A stretch of DNA of 64,000 bases from Marvania coccoides (lineage: Eukaryota; Chlorophyta; Trebouxiophyceae; Chlorellales; Chlorellaceae), in the NCBI GenBank assembly GCA_963854735.1, contig OY978109.1, positions 496,001-560,000 of the forward strand, read 5' to 3'. The position numbers were made by a program, and so were the translations under genes. Of this stretch, positions 21,287 to 32,966 are shown one piece after another. How positions within the stretch are numbered: position 1 is the first letter of the stretch; each line of letters begins with the position of its first letter. Below the pieces are notes generated by a model, which saw only the letters and a list, made by a program, of their open reading frames with translations, searched no databases and was not told where the DNA came from.

Positions 21287-21991
21287 TCACTCTTTGCTCG
21301 TCAACACAAAGAGCCCAAGGATGGCTATGAGCGCGTACTTCACCGCAGGCATCTCGTTCATTATGATTGTCAACCGCCCTGCAACAAAACCACCACATAA
21401 AACCTCCCATTTATAATTGCCTAGAATTAGCAATAAAACCCCCCCCCATAAAAACCACTCCTTACCGATATAGGGCAGGAATCCCACCACTTTCCCTTGC
21501 ACGTGCGATCTGCTGAGCCACAGCATGCCTTCTGGGTACAGCCCTCTGTCGTCTCCCCAGTTGTTGTCTCCTTTTGTCAAGATGTCGACATCTGAAACGT
21601 TGGCGGCAGAGTGTTGGTGCACTTTAATGACGCGATGCACGATGGGGATCTCCCGGCCGTCGGTGTTGAACACGATGATGTCTCCCACTTCAATAGCGCC
21701 CTTGGGTTGGTGCAAAAAGAGGATGTCGCCTCGGTAAAAGCCAGGCTCCATGCTTCCGCTGAGAACCACAACCACTGGGGACTCGCTGCCTGACACCAAG
21801 ATCAGGGACTTCCAGATCATCAGCGCCGAGGTCACGATGAGACCTGTGAAGAGTGAAGAGAAGAGTGAGCGAGCGAGGGAGAAGTGATCACAGGGAAGAT
21901 ATATTTGAAAACGTGGGAGTGTAGGAGTACCTAGGCTGACGCCTTGCAACAACAGCTGCCGTTTGGGCTGCTTTGTGAGCTCGTCAAACAT
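21287..21991 (-). CDS. SEC11: Signal peptidase complex catalytic subunit SEC11
   Basis: Exons 21991-21931, 21843-21466 and 21378-21287 give 176 residues, the usual SEC11 length. A short cytosolic N-terminus (MFDELTKQPKRQLLLQG) leads into a membrane segment. Catalytic signatures are visible: Ser in VVVLSGSMEPGFYRGDIL, His in IVHRVIKVH, and Asp in ILTKGDNNWGDDRGLY. The C-terminus (MVTI-like RLTIIMNEMPAVKYALI, then LGLFVLTSKE) matches the family, supporting the exon 3 join. It removes signal peptides from secretory proteins at the ER membrane, including presumably the two secreted families in this window. Its start is 298 bp from that of the XRN-like gene. Confidence 0.95.
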   Translation of the reverse strand: MFDELTKQPKRQLLLQGVSLGTPTLPRFQIYLPCDHFSLARSLFSSLFTGLIVTSALMIWKSLILVSGSESPVVVVLSGSMEPGFYRGDILFLHQPKGAIEVGDIIVFNTDGREIPIVHRVIKVHQHSAANVSDVDILTKGDNNWGDDRGLYPEGMLWLSRSHVQGKVVGFLPYIGKEWFLWGGVLLLILGNYKWEVLCGGFVAGRLTIIMNEMPAVKYALIAILGLFVLTSKE

Positions 21992-22289
21992 GGTTTGGCC
22001 TTCTCTCTTCAATTAATATTGTGTTCAGAATTATTTTGTTTTTTTAAGGAATCGGATCTCTTTCTTGGCTCGCCAGGATGACCAATGCTAGTTGTAAAAA
22101 AATAAAAACAAAAGAATAAAGAGATTTTGATTGTTTTGGGGCATGGCAAGTCGCCGCTCTTCAGCTCGATTTTATCGTCATCGTTGTCACAATGCATGCA
22201 AGTTAATATAATTTACAAATCAACATTCTTGCCAGACAGTTTGATGCTCACGACAGCATCAAGTTTGTCAAGCAACTCATATTTTTAAG
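21992..22289. promoter_or_regulatory. Putative bidirectional promoter, SEC11/XRN-like
   Basis: Start-to-start spacing of 298 bp between divergent genes. AT-rich; no named element recognised. Confidence 0.45.
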
Positions 22290-25200
22290 ATGGGCGTGCC
22301 TGGATTGGCCACCTGGCTGAGGCAGCGGTACCCAGAGGCCTTTCGAGAGCTGCCTCCCAACGCCAGCTTCGACAATGTGTACGCAGCCATCCTTCTCCGC
22401 TCTCTTTCCCGACACTGAACACCTTTGACTCATCACCAAATGTCGTTTTTCTCCCCATATTTCCAGCTACGTCGACCTGCAGTCCACGCTGCACATGGTC
22501 ACCCGCAAGGCCTACAACCGCAGCGGCTTTCACATCCTCCTGCACCGCCGCCTGGACGACATGCTATCTCAGTTCTCACCGACCCGCCGCCTTGTTCTTG
22601 CGATGGACGGTCCTGCCCCGCTCGCAAAGCTGCTGGAGCAGCGGCGGCGGCGGCGACGGGAGTCGGAGCGCAGCCTCGCTGCTGAGACGGAAGCAGCAGC
22701 GGCAGCAGCACTCGAGGGCGGCGGTTCTGCTGGTGGGCGGCCTGATAGGAGGGGCGGCAAGGCGGCCGCGTCTTCAGGCGTCTCTCCCCTCTCCCTCACC
22801 ACAGGTATAACCTCCTACTGGTGTAATTGTACTCATTTGTTTCCATTTCATTCTTTCAGCCATAGCCAGCTCTTTTCTTTGTGCTTCCACCCCAGTTTTC
22901 GCATTCAACACGTTTATAAATTGAGGCGAAACTCTACGCCTGTTCCACCATTCTTTCTATTAAAGAATAGCGTTATCTGTACTTACAATTTCCCCCGTTT
23001 TCCCTAAACCCTAAAACCCTAAACCATTTTCTCCCCCGATATTTTAGGCACTGTGTTCATGCTGGAGGTCCACAACTCGCTGGTCTACTACATCTGCCAC
23101 CGCCTGTCCGACCCCAGGCACCGCCACCTCGAGTTCGAGCTCTCGGACTCCACAGTCAAAGGGGAAGGCGAGCTGAAAATTTTGAGTCGCCTGTTGCATG
23201 CCAACGTAACCACTCTGGGAGACACCGGCGGCGCCCCAGAGGTTGTCACAAGGAGACTGAGCCAAGAAGAGGCGTGGGAAGCTGCAGGAAACTTGGATGT
23301 CCGAACAGAGGGAAGCACCACCGCCATCAACAGCAGCGGCGGCAGCGGTAATGTCAGTGAAAGCGACGGCAGCGACAGTGTTGCTGCTGGAGAAGCGGGG
23401 GAGAGTCACGTGATTGTGGGCGGCGACTCGGACCTGCTCCTGATGGCCATTATTTCGGGGCAGAAGCACGTGAGCCTGTGGAACGACGGCATAGAGAGCC
23501 GGCGGCGGCCCGACTCGGCGTTGTTTGATCGAGACAGGCTGGAGGCGGCGTGGAAGAAGGACCACCTGCCCCCTGGAGCGAGCTCGCTGGACGTGGTGGA
23601 CCTGGGGCTGAATTTGGCGCTGCTAGCCATGATTTGCAGCGGAAACGGTGAGGAAAAGAAATTTCGATGCTCTTTTCCCTTGTTTCGACAAATATTATTT
23701 CGTTAGAATTCTTTTATTTTGATACTTTACGTTTTAATGAATATTTTGCCCACACTCGTTCGTTCTCGCCAGCATGTATCCTGCCCTTCGGGTCGTAATT
23801 AGTTCCTAATAATTCTATGGCTGCTATATTTTATTGTATTTTTTTCCTCTTCCTCTTCCCCCGCAGACTACCTCCCTGGCTGCCCTGGGCTCTCCCTGCA
23901 GAACAAATTCCGCCCTGGGCTGTGGAGCCTTTTCCTAGACATGCGCCGCCAGCCAGAGTGGGAGGGCCGGTCATTGGTCATTCGGCAGTGCGCTGGCTGC
24001 GACAATACCGGCGATACAGCCAGTACAAACGCCAGCGACAGCATTTGTCCCGGGGGGCTGGCGGTGGCCGTCGACCGCCCCATGCTGGCCGCGCTGCTGC
24101 AGCGCTACCAAGACCAGCGCTGCTGGGCGACACACCTCGTGCAAGGCGGCGGCGGCAACAGGTGGCACAATATTAGGGCGTTTCAGGGGGCATGGGAGTA
24201 CCGACCCAAAGGGGCCCCGCCCTTTGGCACGGCGGTGCCGCTGCCGCTGCCGCCGTTCCAGGACCAGCCCTGGCGGCAGGCTGCAGACCCAGGTTCGTGT
24301 CCTCTTTATTTTTATTTTCTTCAGCATTGGTATTGTATTGTTTTTATAATTTAAATCCAACCTCCATAATTTGCACTTTTTCTTCGTTGCAGAGGCGTAC
24401 ATCCATGGATTGGAGTGGGTCCTCTCCATGTATTCCACCGCAGGCATCTCAGACTACCGCTTTGCCTACCCCCGCCAGGCGCCCACCGTCCCCGTCTTTT
24501 TGGAGCACCTCACCTCCCTGGCACCCCCTTCAGACCCCGCCACCCTCCCCTCCACCGCACAGCCCACCCCCCCGGAGCAACAGACCCCCAAAAGGCGGTT
24601 CGCAGACGTGTTGAACCGCCAACCTCTCATCCCCGCTGCCTGCGCGTTGGCGCTGCTGCCAGCGCGCAGCAGGCGGCAGGCCGCCACCCCGCTGCGCCAC
24701 CTGATGGACGCCGACTCTCCCGTGGCGGAGATCTACGCGGTGTGCGGGGAGTGCCAGCAGCTGGGCAAAGAGCTGCGGGGTCTGAACGGTGAGCTGGACG
24801 TGGTGCGTCGGGAGATTGCTGCGCTGCAGGCGAAGCTGGTGGGGGCTGGGCCCGACGCCGACGGGGCCGTCGACGCTGAAGGGAGCCTGGCTGGGGCGAC
24901 GGCGCGCTTCGAGGCTGCTCAAGATAAGCTGAAGGCGATGTTGAGTGAGCTGTCAAAGACTCAGTATGAACACTTGAGGGCGAAGCACCCCTTCAAGCCG
25001 TTCCCCACGTCCACGCTGGAGGCGGCGGTGAGGGAGGTGCCCGCCGAGCGCTACCCCCACAGGGAGCGACGTCTGGCGAGGTAACCACCAGAGCAAGCGC
25101 GTTTTCTTATTTTCGTAATTATATATATTGTACTTATTTATTTATTTATTTTGCGTGCATCGTTTCGGGAGGGTTAAAGCTCCCGTCTTTAGAACTGCAA

Positions 25201-25999
25201 AACACCGCGGTTTATATAAATTAAAATTCAAGCTGGCCATTAATTGCCCTTCTTATTCACAATGACTTTCCAATTGCTAACGCTCTCAAATGGCTGCAGA
25301 TTTGGCCGGGAGATGGTGTTCCGCTCCACCTCCGGCAGCGTAGACCTCCCCACCCCCTCAATCGATGACGACCAGCAGCGTCAAGAGCAATTAAACATCA
25401 ATGCCGCCGCTGCCGCTGCTGTCACCGCCACACCCCCTCTGTCGCCCCCTCTGCCCTCCCTCCAGTCCCCCGAGTTCAGGGACCAGCCCTCCTGGATCAA
25501 AGACGCGTCCACGTTCGCTGCCGCGTATCCGCGAGCCACCAGCCAACGCCATCTGAGGGAAGCGGCAGCGGTGGTGCAGCGCCAGCTCCTGCCGCTGCAC
25601 CCCTACATGCAGCCGGGGCTTGTGCTCAAGCGCGGGTCTGCAGAGCCACCCAGGAGCCAGCACATGACCTGCCAGCTGCGGCGACACTTCTCCTCCTCCC
25701 TTTCAACGCCAGCTCCCCGCGCACTGCACTCGAGCTTCTATAGTTTTGACCACCAGCGGCCGCAGCTGCTGTCTTCGTCGTTCATGGGCGGAGAGAGGGG
25801 CGTGTCAGGGCTGCACAGCGTCAGGATGGGGCCGAGGAGGTTTACCTGCGCTGCGTTTAAAGGACAGGCGATGGCGGCAGAGGCACCAGCAACGAGAATG
25901 CCTAGCAATGCTGCTGGGGGCGTCCCTCAGCGAAGCAGGGTCGCCAGGGCGGCGCTGACGGCCTGCGCTCGGGTGCTGCCATTCTTCCGAGTGCTGTAA
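22290..25999 (+). CDS. XRN-family 5'-3' exoribonuclease
   Basis: Exons 22290-22378, 22467-22804, 23048-23647, 23867-24292, 24393-25080 and 25300-25999 give 946 residues. The N-terminus MGVPGLATWLRQRYPEAF is the XRN/FEN start; acidic active-site residues are visible in VYVDLQ, AMDGPAPLAK, KGEGELKIL and VIVGGDSDLLLM. The second XRN domain has YIHGLEWVLSMYSTAGISDY (family: YLEGLEWVLxYYYRG) and LRHLMDADSPVAEIY. These enzymes degrade 5'-monophosphorylated RNA processively. The sequence is divergent: the block after the second active-site motif is Arg/Glu-rich and then Ala/Gly low complexity, and an Arg/Ser/Pro-rich tail of about 230 residues ends the protein. It is not possible to say from sequence alone whether it is cytoplasmic (XRN1/4-like) or nuclear (XRN2/3-like). 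Confidence 0.88.
23002..23025. repeat. Interstitial telomere-type repeat (TTTAGGG)n
   Basis: CCCTAAACCCTAAAACCCTA then AACC: three-plus units of the plant/green-algal telomere repeat (one unit with an extra A) in the second intron of the XRN-like gene, about 22 bp before the splice acceptor. Confidence 0.85.
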
Positions 26000-26353
26000 A
26001 CACCAGCACCCACTCAAATTTGAACGTGTGAAACCTAATATTTGAAACTCAACTTTTGTATTCTTTTTAATATATATGCTTATGCGATATGCGTTGCTTA
26101 TGCTTATAAATACAAGTTATTGAATGATGGTTGGCATGCGTGAGCGGAATGAGAGGTAAACAAACGAGTATGATCATAAGAGCCGAGGCAAACAATAAGA
26201 AAGAGAGAGTAGAAAAGAGCACACAATATTATTAATAGAGATGAAGAAAGAAAATGAACAAACAAAACTAGATGCGAGCCATGCTGAAATGGGAATGGCT
26301 GCTACTACTGTTATCTACTGCCGATTTCGCTACTGCAGTGAGCAGGGCGGCCT

Positions 26354-28750
26354 TCAGTGAGCAGCAGGGCGCACGGGGCTGGGTTGCAGCGACGATAATC
26401 GACTGGCACTCTTCATGGAAGATGCGGCAGAGTATCGGCCCCCATTGCCGCCATAACACCGCGCATTGGTGGCGTCAGCCAGCGGGGTGACGGCCAATCC
26501 GCCGCCACCGCCCAGAGACATGCGAGCCACTCGCAACGCAGCCAGCGCCGCCGGGGAAGGTTTTGGCGCGCCGGAGATTCCGCTGCGGGCCACGGCCCCC
26601 GCAGCTGCCGCTGCAGCAGCGGAGGACGACCCTGCGCCGCTGGCCTGCGCCCAGTCAATCAGCCGCCCGATTTCTCCCACCATTCGCTTGTATTTATTCA
26701 GGGAAGAGTGTTCCCCGTTCAACTCCTTCGCCAAGCGGGTCGCCTCTTCGACCAGCTCCGCAGTGCGCCCTCGCAGCGCCTCCACCTCCCGTTTCAGCCC
26801 CTCCTCCCGCGCCGCCGCCGCCGCGCCGTCCTCGCGGGCCTCCCGCTGCGCGCGTCTCACCTCGGCGCGCGCTTCCTCCAGCATGGCGTCCGCCACAGCA
26901 CGCCCAGCACGCACCTCCGCCACCTCAGCAGTGACTTCCGCTGCAGAGGCCCGAGCAGCGGCCAGCTCCTCCCGCAGAGTTGCCAATTCAACCCCTGCTG
27001 CTGCCGCACTTGCGGAGCGCGCTTCCGCCGCCTCCGCCGCCGCTTTGGACAGCGCCAACTCCTCCGTCAGCCGCTCCCGCTCGATGCCTTCAGCATTCAA
27101 AGCAGCGTTCAGCACAGCGTTGTCTCCTCGAAGCTGCATCGCCTCCTCAGCCAGCCGCTCCGCTGTCGCCCGCGCAGCCGACGCCTCCCGGCGCAGGATG
27201 CCTTCTTCAGCCCGCATCGCCGTAATGGCGGCGTTGTTTTGGTCAAACAGCTCCCGCGTGGCCTCCAGCTGCTGTCGAAGCGACAAAGTCTCGGAATTTT
27301 TATCCTCCACCAGCGCCTGCAGGCGCACGATCTCCGCAGCCAGCGCGCGCGCGTCCCCCGTGGCGTCCTCGTTCACCACCGCCTGGCACTTTATTTTTTT
27401 GGCCCCCGAAGCAAACTGCAGCGTGCTGTAGGTCTCGGCAGCTGAATCTGCCGCAGGGGTGACGTTGGCCACAATAAGGGTCTTTGCGTTGCCCCCCAGG
27501 CTCTCTTGCAGCAGGAAAGTCAGCCGAGAGTCGCGGTAGGGGACGTGCACGGGTGCAGGGCGGCGCTGCCGCTGCCGCTCCACCAGCGCCGAAATCACGC
27601 GCCCCAGCACTGCCAACGACATGTTGATGGACTTGGCTTCCGCCAGGGCCTGCCCCACCACGCCGCTGCGCCCCACCCGCTCAGAGCCCGCCAGATCGAT
27701 GAGATTCATTTTGGCGTACCTCACTCTGATCGCGCCGGTAGGGGTTCGTTCGTGGCACTCGATGGTGGCCGTGAAGACGGAGTGGGAGCGCGAGGAGCGT
27801 TCGTTCATGCGGGTGGCGGCGATGCGGCGGTTCTCCGACCCTCGTGCAATCAACGTCAAAACATCGTCGGCGTTCAGAACCTCCGTTTCTGACAGCCCTT
27901 GCACGTACACCCCGCGTTTCAGGTCTCCATCCCGAATGTGCAGCCCCGCGGCGCCTGGAGACAGCAGGTCCGTCACCTCCTCGTTGTAAATCTCCAGAAA
28001 TGAGCACTTGACGGAGTAGCGTTTGGCTGCCCCGCGCTGCGCCTGCTCGCGCTGCGTGATGGCCGCAAACAGCGCCTCGAACACGCGCGGAGTGAGCCCA
28101 CACGCGCGGGTCAGCGCGCCGTCAGCCCCCCGCCGCACGTCGCCCAGCATGGTGTGGGTTTTGCCGCTGCCGGTCTGCCCATAGGCAAAAATCGAAGAAT
28201 TGAACCCAGCCATGCAGTGGTCTACCATGGCAGACCCTGCAGCGGCGTAGGTAGCTTCTTGCGACGCGTTCTCATCCAGCACGTAGTCCAGCGCCACGGC
28301 GTAGGGCTCCAGCCGCCCTGGCTCTGCCAGAACGACGGAGTTAGCGCCCACGACTGTGAGCGCTGGTGGGGCGCCTGCAGCTTCCGCGGCGCTCAGCGGG
28401 CGCACCCGTACGATGACCCGGATGGCGTCTTCGCGGGGGGACTCGGGCGGGGGGCTGTGGGTGGAGGCAACGGTGCCAAAGCTGTCGCGAAAAGTGGAAG
28501 ACGACGAGGAGTGAGCAGCTTCGCCTCCTCCGCTGGAAGAGGCGCTTTCGGGACCACTCTGGCTCGAGCGAGCAATGCGAGAGGGTTTGACGCGGAGGGA
28601 ACCGTACATTGCCTACAGAAAAGGAGGGTGGCCGGTTAAAGATTGCACTTTTGGGATGTTGCAGTTGCACTTTGAGTCATGTGCGAGACGTGGGAGTGGG
28701 TGTGGGCGTACCACAGGCGTGTAATATTCATCGGTGTCGTGCTGATCCAT
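26354..28750 (-). CDS. N-terminal motor kinesin, possibly kinesin-12
   Basis: A small first exon (28750-28712, MDQHDTDEYYTPV) joins a 2.26-kb exon (28612-26354); total 765 residues. If exon 1 is not used, an ATG at 28609 gives 751. The motor follows a Ser-rich leader: VIVRVRPLS, P-loop AYGQTGSGKTHTM, switch I NERSSRSHSVFTATIE, switch II NLIDLAGSERVGRSG, then INMSLAVLGRVISALVE, VPYRDSRLTFLLQESLGGNA and the neck-like KIKCQAVVNEDATGD. The neck wording resembles KIF15/kinesin-12. A coiled coil of about 240 residues (EVRRAQREAREDGAAAAARE and similar) and a short Gly/Ser tail complete it. It should be a plus-end microtubule motor, perhaps in the spindle or division apparatus; the class is a moderate-confidence inference. 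Confidence 0.92.
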
Positions 28751-29036
28751 TGTAGCTTGCCTTGCGCACCAAAAAGCGCAACGTGACAGATTTAGACAAA
28801 AATAATTTATTCAACGACCGCCATGTCAAGAGCCTAGCGGTCTCTTCGCTGCTTCAATGACGAATCCAGGCTTTGCTGCATACAAATTTTATTTAATTTA
28901 TTACTGTTTTGCGGGTTTTACTGGGCCAGCTAACCGCTTCTTGTAAGTATAGTTTACGCGCGTAGCTACGCGTAGGTCTCGATCGCATAAGTCTCGATCT
29001 CACTGTCTCGGCTCCGCATGTATAATTGAAGCAGTC
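28751..29036. promoter_or_regulatory. Putative bidirectional promoter, kinesin/TL29-like
   Basis: 286 bp between divergent start codons. No specific element identified. Confidence 0.45.
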
Positions 29037-30183
29037 ATGAAGATCGCAACGCAGCAGCCCACGCACATGCGGCCCAGCTCGATCACATCGCGCTCCGCAA
29101 TTCCGCGAGCTGTCGCAGCCAGTCCCGTCCAACCCCCTTCCACATCGCCCGACATCACCATCGACCGCCGCCGCACCCTGGCCTCCCTCTTAGCCTCGCC
29201 GCTGCTCCTCACCGCAGTGTACCAGCTGCCATCTCCCGCCTCTGCCGCCCCCTCCTCCAGCGGCCTACGCCCGATGACGGACGCCGAGCGGGCCGCCGTG
29301 GACGCCGCCTTTGCCTCCACCCTGCCCAAGGCCAAAACCGCAGTGGCCTTGAGGCTAGTGTTTCACGACGCTGGCACCTATTTAAAAAGCGAAAACAATG
29401 GGGGCGCCAACGCGTCCCTGCGCTTGGAACTGGAGCGCCCGGAGAACTTTGGGCTCAAGCGCGGGTGGGGGGTCATCCAACAGACCGCAGCAAAGCTTAA
29501 AGGCACGGCCGCTGACGGGAAAATTTCACAGGCGGATTTAATCGCGCTAGCGGGTGCCAGAGCCGTGAAAATCACGGGAGGGCCGGTAATTGACGTGCTC
29601 GTTGGGAGGGTGGACGCGGAAGGACCGGATCCAGGGGGCAGGCTCCCCATGGAGACGTTGAGCGCTGCCGAGCAGCTGGCAGCGTTTGAGGCCATGGGGT
29701 TCACGGCGCAAGAGATGTTGGCATTGTGTGGCTCCCACACGGTACGAAAACACACTTTTTTGCATTTATCTCCATTTAAATCCGTTAAAAACGCTTGATA
29801 TGGGAAGCATATCGCTACTTGCTCTTCCGGCCATCAAATGTTTTAATTTTTGGTGCACTGTGCCAGCATTTTTTGGCTGATTCCAATAGCGTGAGTCAAA
29901 TTCTTGATTCTGAATGCTGTTTTTGCAGTTGGGAAGCAAGGGCTACGGCGACCCAGTGACTTTTGACAACGTCTACTATCAATCCCTGCTAAAGAAGCCT
30001 TGGGAAAGTAAAGAAGACCCCATGGCGGCGATGGTGGGCATCCCGTCGGACCATGTGCTGCCTGACGACCCCACCTGCCGCCCCATCATTGAAAAGTACG
30101 CAGCAGACCAGGCTACGTTTTTCCGAGACTTTGCAGCGGCATATTTGAAGCTCACGGAGCTGGGAGTTCAGCAGGCCGCGTGA
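29037..30183 (+). CDS. TL29/APX4-like thylakoid-lumen peroxidase homologue
   Basis: Exons 29037-29741 and 29929-30183 give 319 residues. The leader is bipartite: a Ser/Arg/Pro-rich transit region followed by a twin-arginine signal (IDRRRTLASLLASPLLLTAV) ending PASA at about residue 70, which indicates Tat import into the thylakoid lumen. The mature part is class I peroxidase-like: ALRLVFHDAGTYLKSENNGG, GWGVIQQTAAKLKG, ISQADLIALAGARAV, then the proximal region LCGSHTLGSKGYGDPVTFDN. Distal Arg and His and the proximal His are kept, while the distal Trp of APX is Phe, as in plant TL29. TL29 in plants binds no haem or has little activity, so catalysis here is uncertain. The C-terminus resembles that of the neighbouring cytochrome c peroxidase. 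Confidence 0.85.
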
Positions 30184-30531
30184 AGGGAGAAGATACCACG
30201 CGTGTCTATCGATCAAGCGATGGAGGACCGCACATGGACGCTTTCAAAGCGCCTAACCTGAGAAGCAAAGTAAAAATCGAGAGCCCAAAATTGCCATCAC
30301 GACAGTGTCATAATTTAATTATATTTATAGGTGGCTATTCATTTAATCATTTCGGTTGTGAAGAAGCGAGTCATAGAGAAGCAGCGAGCAAGGGGGATGG
30401 GTGAAACTTTGTTGTCCTCAAATATTTTTGAATTATGTTTGATTTCATGTTGACGAGTTGGCGCAATTTGCATTTTTAGAGTCGCGACACGACAGTGTAA
30501 ATCAATATTGAACGCTACTTTACATGTTGTA

Positions 30532-30533
<2 letters not shown>

Positions 30534-30577
<44 letters not shown>
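30534..30577. repeat. (TG)n microsatellite
   Basis: About 44 bp of alternating T and G between the two convergent peroxidase genes; may form Z-DNA. Confidence 0.95.
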
Positions 30578-30578
<1 letters not shown>

Positions 30579-30782
30579 TATATATAATTGTGTGCAAGTC
30601 GAAAAATAGTTTTACGCACACAGAACAGAACAGGGGAAAAAACGCGCCCAAACGAGCGAGCAGCTGGGGAAAAAAATAACTAGAATAACCACCGTCAAAA
30701 TACTAACTTCTATTTCGTTTCCTCCTGTAAAAAGAAGGAATTCTCGCTTAATCACCGTCGTGCACTGCGTGTGTGTGTGTTT

Positions 30783-32966
30783 TTATGCGCTGGGCTTTGG
30801 CGAGGCAGCAGCGGGCTCGGGGAAGGGCACGCCCAGCTCCATGAGCTTGCTGAAGGCGGCGGCAAAGTCGGCAAAGAACTTCTCTTCGTCCTTGGCGTAC
30901 AGGTCCACGAACTTGCGGAACTTGCGGTCCCACAGCAGCGCCTGGAAGAAGAAGAAAAAAGAATGAACCCGAATTAATAAATGAATTGCCTCTTCTCGTA
31001 CGATAACACGCATCGAGCAACGATGAATCCATGCCCTCTACTTCCTAGATTTCATCAATAATAACGTTTAAATGCCCCTCCCCTCGCACCCCCCACCCCA
31101 TCCACTGTGGCCTTTCTAAACCACCAACTAACCCCCTCACCATGTCAGCCGGCAACATCATCAGCTGCCCGCTCTTGTCCTCGTACTGCAGCGGTCCCGC
31201 CCACTTCTTCTTCTTCCACTTGTTGTCCTTCAGCTCCTGGAAGTAGAGGTTGGAGAAGGTGGTGGGGGCGTTGGTCCAGGGGCCGTCCCAGCCGGAGCGG
31301 TCGGGGTGGCAGCGCCCCAGGGTGTGGGCGCCTACTAGCGCCACGATCTCCTGATCGTTGAAGCCCATCCTGCAGGGAAAATAAAATGTATTAAATTGGG
31401 TTGGAAAGGAGAAGTTGCGGGTTTAAAAATGCTGGTTTTAATGTTATTGTTAAGAGTGAGAACTGCCGTGACGGCGCAACATGGCCGAGGTTTTTCTATA
31501 CTGAGCTAGTTGTATCCGACCAAATGCGACCTTGAGATGTGTAGCAAACCGCATTCGGCGATCGCCGCATTCTTTCTTTTTTCTTTCTTTTTCTCACCTA
31601 TAGAAGATGTCCCGCACGTGGTCAGCGCCTTTGTCGCCGTCAGGAAGGCGGCCGTCTGGCAGCGGCACGTGGTTCTCCTCCTTGTCGGAGCGCCCGGGGC
31701 GCCAGGGCACCACGGGGCCGCCCATTTCCTCGACGGCCACGGCGCCAGCCAGCGTCCACAGGTCTGCATTCGGGAAGAAATACAAAGAAACCGTCAGCAA
31801 GCTAGTATGAACGCAAATGGTGACAAAGTGCGTTTTTCTTTCTTTAACTATGGAACTATGAAGAGCAGCTGCTGAGGAGAACAGCAATAGTTAATGAGAA
31901 GAATATTCGCAAATTAATAAATCAACCATAAAATTTCCCCATTTTTTTGCTTTCAAAAAGACGAAAACATTATAATTTTTCACTTCACAAGCCCATAAAA
32001 ACCAACGATTTATTGTTCCTCCACTCGCCTGCGTACGAGATCCAGGGGTAGCGCTGCTTCACAGGCTCCAGGAGGTCGCGAGCGATGGCCAGTCCAGCGT
32101 TTGCCCCCCAGTTGGCTTCAGGAGAGAAGCGCATGGTAGCGCCGTTGGAGCCACCGGTGCCAGTGTTCTTGTCGTAGGTTCCGGAGGTGTGCCTGCGGGG
32201 GAGAAGAAAGAGAGGGAGGGTGAGCTTGATAAGCGCTACTTTCGATAGAAAAAAGCAGGTGGATATGTTGGGGGGGAAAACGACCGAGAAATAAAACAGA
32301 AGAAGAGTAAAATTGCACGGGGAGATAATTGCAATCCGATGAAATACAAAGAGTAAAACTCGCTACAAAATCTGGGTTTGGATTAAGCTAACTAAGAACT
32401 TGAATTTCTATTTAAATTCTTCAGCAGTTTTTGCTCAGTCAGCGCTCTCACGCCATTCCCCCAAAACCGCTACCGCAATTACTCACCACGCCAGGCGCAC
32501 GAGCAGCGGGCCATAGCTGCCATCGTCGTAGTCCTCGTTGGAGTCCAGCAGGTCAGCAATGGATTTTTTTACGTTGCCGTAATCGGCCTGAGTGATGGGC
32601 TTGGAGGAGACGGCAGGCATGCCCAAGAATGCGTCCAGGTAACCCTTCTCCTTGGCAAAGTACAGGCCTGCGCCAGCACCAGCCAGGACCAGGAGCTTGG
32701 AGACACCGCCCTATAAGTATTACAGAGTGGAATTGAGGGGGGAGAATGGTGAGAAAAGGTGGGGGGTTTAAAGAGTTAATTTGGAAGGGGATGCAGAGCA
32801 GAAAGGAGATTGGAACAGACGGGTTTGGTGTGGAAGTTCCAGGAAAACAAGATGAATGCTCGCGACTCACCCCACCGCTCGACTGAGAGCCCGCCTCGCT
32901 GGCGAAACCCCTGGCGATCCCCAGCTGGCTGGCACGCCGCGCTGAAGCAGCCAGGACGCGCAACAT
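30783..32966 (-). CDS. CCP1: Mitochondrial cytochrome c peroxidase (class I haem peroxidase)
   Basis: Exons 32966-32871, 32710-32487, 32192-32029, 31763-31598, 31369-31141 and 30941-30783 give 345 residues (yeast CCP: 361). The presequence [20 protein letters not shown] is mitochondrial in type, followed by a membrane-like segment ([15 protein letters not shown]). Active-site elements: [20 protein letters not shown] with distal Arg, Trp and His; [35 protein letters not shown]; proximal His in [14 protein letters not shown]; and [20 protein letters not shown] carrying the Trp expected for the CCP radical site. It reduces hydrogen peroxide with cytochrome c in the intermembrane space. The intron after YA appears to begin with GC (GCAG|GCGAGT). 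The CCP rather than APX call rests on HTSGTYDK and GPW; hybrid APX-CCP activity is possible. Confidence 0.9.

Noticed and set aside
26466..27431. 321-residue plus-strand Ser/Arg/Ala-rich frame
   Set aside because: Antisense to the kinesin coiled-coil coding region.
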